Assembly (NCBI GenBank): GCA_018223385.1 | Contig: JAGTTR010000023.1 | Coordinates: 10,798 to 74,797 of the forward strand | Direction of reading: 5' to 3' | DNA length: 64,000 bases | DNA from: Oscillospiraceae bacterium Marseille-Q3528 | GTDB taxonomy: Bacteria; Bacillota; Clostridia; Lachnospirales; Lachnospiraceae | Part shown: piece after piece, positions 60,439 through 64,000 of the stretch | Position numbering within the stretch: position 1 is the first letter of the stretch | Layout: each line of letters starts with the position of its first letter | Notes under the pieces: model-generated | The model's input: only the letters and a program-made list of their open reading frames with translations | What the model was told of the DNA's origin: nothing | The model's database searches: none | Program-made: the position numbers and the translations under genes

Positions 60439-61470
60439 TTGGCAGAGAAAGTTTTGGAGCTGGAGGATCTTGCGGTCAGCTTTGACACGCCACAGGGAGA
60501 AGTGGAGGCGGTCAGAGGGGTTGACCTTTGTGTGGAGCAGGGAGAGATCCTTTGCGTGGTAGGAGAATCCGGATGCGGGAAAACGGTGATGTGCCGGTCG
60601 GTGATGCATCTGCTGCCGCCCATTGCCCGTATCCGGCGCGGAAAGATCACCGTCTGCGGGCAGGACATCACCCATGCAACAGAAAAACAGATGCGCACGG
60701 TCCGGGGCAGTGTGATGTCCATGATTTTTCAGGATCCGCTGGAAACGCTGAATCCCACCATCCCCGTTGGAAAGCAGATCATGGAGGTGATCTGCAGGCA
60801 CCGGAAAGTATCGGGAGAGGAAGCAAAAGCCAGAACCCTGGAGCTTCTGGACATGGTAGGTATCGAAAATGCGGCAGAGCGGTTTTTCCTGCAGCCTCAT
60901 TTTCTGTCCGGCGGCATGCGGCAGCGCTGCGTCATTGCGGCGGCGCTGGCGGCCGATCCCAAGCTTCTCTTTGCGGACGAGGCCACGACGGCGCTGGATG
61001 TGACGGTAAAATCCAAAATCCTGGATCTTTTCCTTGCGATCCGGGAAAAAACGGGTGCAGCGACCGTGTTTGTGACCCATGACCTGGGCAGTGTGGCCAG
61101 AATCGCGGATCGCGTGGCCGTCATGTATGCAGGGAAAGTGGTGGAGATCGGAACGGCAGAGGAGATTTTCTATGATCCGCGCCATCCGTATACGTGGGGC
61201 CTTTTGTCTTCCCTTCCGGCACTGGCGCTGGAGAGCGGGAAGCTTTCCTATATTCCGGGAATGCCGCCGGATTTACTGGATCCGCCGCCCGGAGATGCTT
61301 TCGCAGCGAGAAACCCGTATGCGCTGGCCATCGATTATGCGCAGATGCCGCCCATGTTTCGGGTGTCGGATACCCATTACGCTGCGACGTGGCTGCTGGA
61401 TGAACGGGCACCGAAGATCACGCCGCCCATTGCATTGCGGGAAAGGAGCAGAAAATGGATACAGAGATGA
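60439..61470 (+). CDS. Nickel/peptide-type ABC transporter ATPase 1 (NikD-like)
   Basis: A 343-residue OppD/NikD-type ATPase: Walker A GESGCGKTV, Q-loop IFQDPLETLNPT, signature LSGGMRQR, Walker B LLFADEATTALDVT, H-loop VFVTHDLG, and the C-terminal oligopeptide/nickel extension (HPYTWGLLSSLPAL). TTG at 60439 seems to be the start, with GAGG nine bases upstream; there is no ATG near the N-terminus. It overlaps the next ATPase gene by 16 bp. Confidence 0.92.
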   Translation: MAEKVLELEDLAVSFDTPQGEVEAVRGVDLCVEQGEILCVVGESGCGKTVMCRSVMHLLPPIARIRRGKITVCGQDITHATEKQMRTVRGSVMSMIFQDPLETLNPTIPVGKQIMEVICRHRKVSGEEAKARTLELLDMVGIENAAERFFLQPHFLSGGMRQRCVIAAALAADPKLLFADEATTALDVTVKSKILDLFLAIREKTGAATVFVTHDLGSVARIADRVAVMYAGKVVEIGTAEEIFYDPRHPYTWGLLSSLPALALESGKLSYIPGMPPDLLDPPPGDAFAARNPYALAIDYAQMPPMFRVSDTHYAATWLLDERAPKITPPIALRERSRKWIQR

Positions 61471-62297
61471 TGGTGGAGCTGCACCATGTCAAAGAATATT
61501 TCCGCATCCATGACCAGCTGACGATCCGGGCGGTGGATGATATTTCCTTTGGCATCAGAAAAGGAGAGGTATTCGGTCTGGTGGGGGAGAGCGGATGTGG
61601 AAAATCCACGGTGGCCCGGCTGATCTCCGGCATTTACCGGCCGACAGAGGGGGAGGTTCTGTTCCACGGAAATCCGAAAAAAGAAATGCAGATGATCTTT
61701 CAGGATTCGGCGGCTTCTCTGAATCCGCGGATGACGGTGGAGCAGATCATTCTGGAGCCGCTGTGGATCCAGGGAAGAAAGCGCGAGGCGGCCAGCTTCC
61801 GGCAGCGTCTGGAAGCCCTGCTGGAAGAGGTGGGGCTGTCGGTGGATTTTCTCGGCAAATATCCGGGGGCGCTTTCCGGCGGCCAGCGGCAGCGGGTTAC
61901 CATTGCCAGGAGCCTGCTGCTGCAGCCGGGGCTCATCGTTGCGGATGAGCCCATCGCCTCTCTGGACATTTCCATTCAGGCCCAGATCGTGACGCTGCTG
62001 CAGCGGCTGCAGAAGGAAAAACGGTTTTCTTTATTGTTTATCGCCCATGATCTGTCGGTGGTCCGTCTGATCAGTCATCGTGTGGGTGTGATGCTGAACG
62101 GAAAACTGGTGGAACTGGCGGATACGGAGGAACTTTTCCGGCATCCCATGCATCCTTATACGAAGGCGCTGCTTTCCGCCATTCCCATTCCAGATCCCGT
62201 GCTGGAGCGCCAAAAGACCATACAGGAGTATGATACCAGCCAGCCCTTGGGAGAGACGATGACAGAACGTGCGCCCGGGCATTTTGTGCTGGAGTAA
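61455..62297 (+). CDS. Nickel/peptide-type ABC transporter ATPase 2 (NikE-like)
   Basis: A 280-residue OppF/NikE-type ATPase: Walker A GESGCGKST, Q-loop IFQDSAASLNPR, signature LSGGQRQR, Walker B LIVADEPIASLDIS, H-loop LFIAHDLSVV and the HPYTKALLSAIPIPDP tail. Start ATG 61455 is behind AAAGGAG within the previous gene. Completes the five-gene transporter. LarE starts 31 bp downstream. Confidence 0.92.
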   Translation: MDTEMMVELHHVKEYFRIHDQLTIRAVDDISFGIRKGEVFGLVGESGCGKSTVARLISGIYRPTEGEVLFHGNPKKEMQMIFQDSAASLNPRMTVEQIILEPLWIQGRKREAASFRQRLEALLEEVGLSVDFLGKYPGALSGGQRQRVTIARSLLLQPGLIVADEPIASLDISIQAQIVTLLQRLQKEKRFSLLFIAHDLSVVRLISHRVGVMLNGKLVELADTEELFRHPMHPYTKALLSAIPIPDPVLERQKTIQEYDTSQPLGETMTERAPGHFVLE

Positions 62298-62328
62298 CGC
62301 CATATAGAAAAAAGACAGGAGCGATCAT

Positions 62329-63180
62329 ATGACAGAACAGTTAAGACAGAAAAAAGAAAATCTTGAACAGTGGATGGCGGATCACGTAAAGGAAGGCATC
62401 TGCATTGCGTTTTCCGCAGGTGTGGACAGCAGCCTTCTGCTGAAAATGGCCTGTGATGCGGGGAAGGCAGCTGGCGTACCCGTCTGGGCGGTGACCTTTT
62501 CCACCAAGCTGCATCCCCACGGGGAACTGGAGGATGCCAGACAGGCGGCGGCCGAGCTGGGGGCAGAGCATATTGTGCTGGAGGTGGATGAGAGAAGCCA
62601 GGAGGGCATTCAGAACAATCCGCCGGATCGCTGCTACATCTGCAAGAAATATCTGTTTACGAACCTGCTGGCAACCGCTGAAAAAGTGGGCGCCAGGTGT
62701 GTGGTGGAGGGCACCAACGAGGATGACCTGCACGTATATCGGCCGGGCATCCGGGCTGTGCGGGAGCTTCATGTCAATAGCCCTCTGGCACTTTTCCATC
62801 TGACCAAGGCAGAGGTGCGGGAACTGGCTGCCGAGCTGGGCGTGCAGGCAGCATCCAAGCCGTCGGCCCCCTGTCTCATCACCCGGCTTCCCTACAACAC
62901 GAAAGTGGATTTTGCCGTTCTGGAAAAAGTGGGCATGGGCGAGGAATATCTGAAAGAAAAAGGGCTGAAAAATGTCCGTCTCCGCCTCCACGGCGATGTG
63001 ATCCGTATCGAAGTGGAGCGTTCTGCCATGAAAACTGTTTTGGAAATGGCGGAAGATGTGGTATCCTATATCAAAGGGCTGGGATTTTGCTATGTGACGC
63101 TGGATCTGGAAGGCTTCCGTTCCGGAAGCATGGATCTGGTGCTGAGCGAGGCCCAGAAAAGCCAGGGACAGGCGGAATAG
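62329..63180 (+). CDS. larE: Pincer cofactor sulfur transferase LarE
   Basis: A 283-residue LarE, the ATP-dependent enzyme that installs the two sulfur atoms of the pincer. PP-loop SAGVDSS (residues 29-35), then [26 protein letters not shown] (Cys 102, 105) and VVEGTNEDD. Cys 182 in [15 protein letters not shown] corresponds to the sacrificial Cys of the Lactobacillus enzyme. Extra Cys at 102, 105 and 124 exist, so by sequence alone a cluster-based mechanism cannot be ruled out. Start ATG 62329 with ACAGGAG. Third lar gene of the operon. Confidence 0.94.
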   Translation: MTEQLRQKKENLEQWMADHVKEGICIAFSAGVDSSLLLKMACDAGKAAGVPVWAVTFSTKLHPHGELEDARQAAAELGAEHIVLEVDERSQEGIQNNPPDRCYICKKYLFTNLLATAEKVGARCVVEGTNEDDLHVYRPGIRAVRELHVNSPLALFHLTKAEVRELAAELGVQAASKPSAPCLITRLPYNTKVDFAVLEKVGMGEEYLKEKGLKNVRLRLHGDVIRIEVERSAMKTVLEMAEDVVSYIKGLGFCYVTLDLEGFRSGSMDLVLSEAQKSQGQAE

Positions 63181-63199
63181 AAGGGAGATTGTATTATTT

Positions 63200-63835
63200 A
63201 TGGAAGAAAAAGAAGTCATCGTTATGGATCATCCGCTGATTCAGCACAAGATATCCATGCTGCGGGAGAAGGGCCGGGGAACCAATGAGTTTCGTAAGCT
63301 GGTGGAGGAGATCGCCACGATGATGGGCTATGAGGCGCTGCGGGATCTGCCGCTGGAGAACCGGCCGGTGGAAACCCCCATCGAGCTGTGTGAGACGCCC
63401 TTTGTGGCAGGGAAGAAGCTGGCGCTGGTGCCGGTGCTGCGGGCAGGCCTTGGCATGGTCAGCGGCCTTCTGACGCTGGTGCCCACGGCGAAGGTGGGAC
63501 ATGTGGGGCTGTACCGGGATCCGGTGACCCATGAACCCCACGAATATTACTGCAAGCTGCCGGAATCCATTGAGGACCGGCTGGTGATGGTGCTGGATCC
63601 CATGCTGGCCACCGGCGGTTCCGCTGTGGCAGCCGTGGGTTTTGTGAAAAAACAGGGAGCAAAGAACATCAAGTTCCTGTGCATCATCGCAGCGCCGGAG
63701 GGCATCGAGCGGGTCCGCAAGGCGCACCCGGATGTGCAGCTGTACTGTGGGCATGTGGATCGCTGCCTGAACGATCACGCGTACATCTGTCCGGGACTGG
63801 GAGACGCAGGTGACCGAATTTTTGGCACAAAATAA
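63200..63835 (+). CDS. upp: Uracil phosphoribosyltransferase
   Basis: A 211-residue UPRTase that converts uracil and PRPP to UMP. Signatures: [53 protein letters not shown], the PRPP loop [12 protein letters not shown], and the uracil-binding [17 protein letters not shown] end. It follows larE by 19 bp with AAGGGAG and is probably on the same transcript, although a pyrimidine salvage gene has no clear link to the nickel cofactor. Ended by a strong terminator. Confidence 0.95.
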   Translation: MEEKEVIVMDHPLIQHKISMLREKGRGTNEFRKLVEEIATMMGYEALRDLPLENRPVETPIELCETPFVAGKKLALVPVLRAGLGMVSGLLTLVPTAKVGHVGLYRDPVTHEPHEYYCKLPESIEDRLVMVLDPMLATGGSAVAAVGFVKKQGAKNIKFLCIIAAPEGIERVRKAHPDVQLYCGHVDRCLNDHAYICPGLGDAGDRIFGTK

Positions 63836-63849
63836 TCTGATATCATTTA

Positions 63850-63894
63850 TGCAGGTCATGACCAGGGATAATTGGTTGTGACCTGCATTTTTTA
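63850..63894 (+). terminator. Rho-independent terminator after upp
   Basis: TGCAGGTCA (63850-63858) pairs with TGACCTGCA (63879-63887), with further TGACCA/TGGTTG-type inner pairing, then T-rich sequence. The last 100 bp of the window are AT-rich without a visible gene. Confidence 0.9.
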
Positions 63895-64000
63895 CGCTAT
63901 TTTTTTCACAATATTTTTCAAATACATCGTTAAATAATAAATAAACAAGGATTTAAAGACACAAATTTCTAAAATTGCGCGTACAACGACAGCAATAAAT

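Overview
The window looks like chromosomal DNA from an anaerobic, low-oxygen Firmicute of the Clostridia, most likely a gut Lachnospiraceae member. This is inferred from the gene content (a T-box leader, Bmp-type nucleoside ABC transporter, four-subunit 2-oxoacid:ferredoxin oxidoreductase, EFR1-type flavodoxin/ferredoxin protein, SleB-like hydrolase, LarBCE, many GGAGG ribosome sites) and a moderately high G+C content. Genus cannot be fixed by eye. There is no rRNA, CRISPR array, intact prophage or intact transposase; one tRNA (Pro, anticodon CGG) is present.

Layout. 1-3.1 kb: end of a hexapeptide acyltransferase, then small accessory genes (S51 peptidase, small membrane protein, GNAT, EFR1 protein) with decayed sequence and IS-end-like repeats; base composition is more AT-rich here. 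3.1-12.8 kb: housekeeping and metabolic singles (DUF554, PAP2, C69 dipeptidase, ThrH, a lipoprotein, HAD phosphatase, coiled-coil/SleB cell-wall hydrolase, Rpn-family nuclease, orphan CbiT-like protein). 12.8-16.3 kb: a T-box leader with a probable Tyr (TAC) specifier in front of a gamma-delta-alpha-beta 2-oxoacid:ferredoxin oxidoreductase operon, facing a sigma-54 activator gene. 16.4-20.3 kb (minus strand): sigma-54 activator, degenerate Nudix protein, unknown membrane protein. 20.5-25.6 kb: purine-nucleoside-type ABC transporter (BMP lipoprotein, double ATPase, two permeases). 25.7-29.4 kb (minus): csoR-copA-copZ copper operon with two clear CsoR operators. 29.6-32.1 kb: MBOAT plus SGNH pair for surface O-acylation. 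32.2-37.8 kb: promoter/operator, RND efflux pair and its TetR regulator. 38-39.2 kb: Bcp-YaaA peroxide-defence pair.

39.2-41 kb is an AT-rich accessory patch: direct repeats, a UTRA-domain remnant, tRNA-Pro and a DinJ/PIN toxin-antitoxin pair. 41.1-45.3 kb holds a GH13 glucosidase, a broken locus (membrane-protein piece joined to a receiver-less OmpR DNA-binding domain) and an aldehyde dehydrogenase. 45.3-48.6 kb holds a palindrome-rich stretch, an MntP-like pump, a radical SAM protein with a TetR regulator, and a MITE-like element with a partial second copy at 29.5 kb. 48.6-54.2 kb holds AI-2E-family, TPR, metallo-beta-lactamase-fold and unknown membrane proteins.

54.3-63.9 kb is the most coherent system: larB-larC-(five nickel/peptide-type ABC transporter genes)-larE-upp, behind its own promoter and a structured leader. 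LarB, LarC and LarE build the nickel-pincer nucleotide cofactor; the transporter between them probably brings in nickel and LarC carries a very long histidine tract. No larA-type enzyme that would use the cofactor is in the window. Best leads for new biology: the Tyr-type T-box on a ferredoxin-linked oxidoreductase, the lar-nickel-transport operon and its leader, and the MITE-like repeat family.
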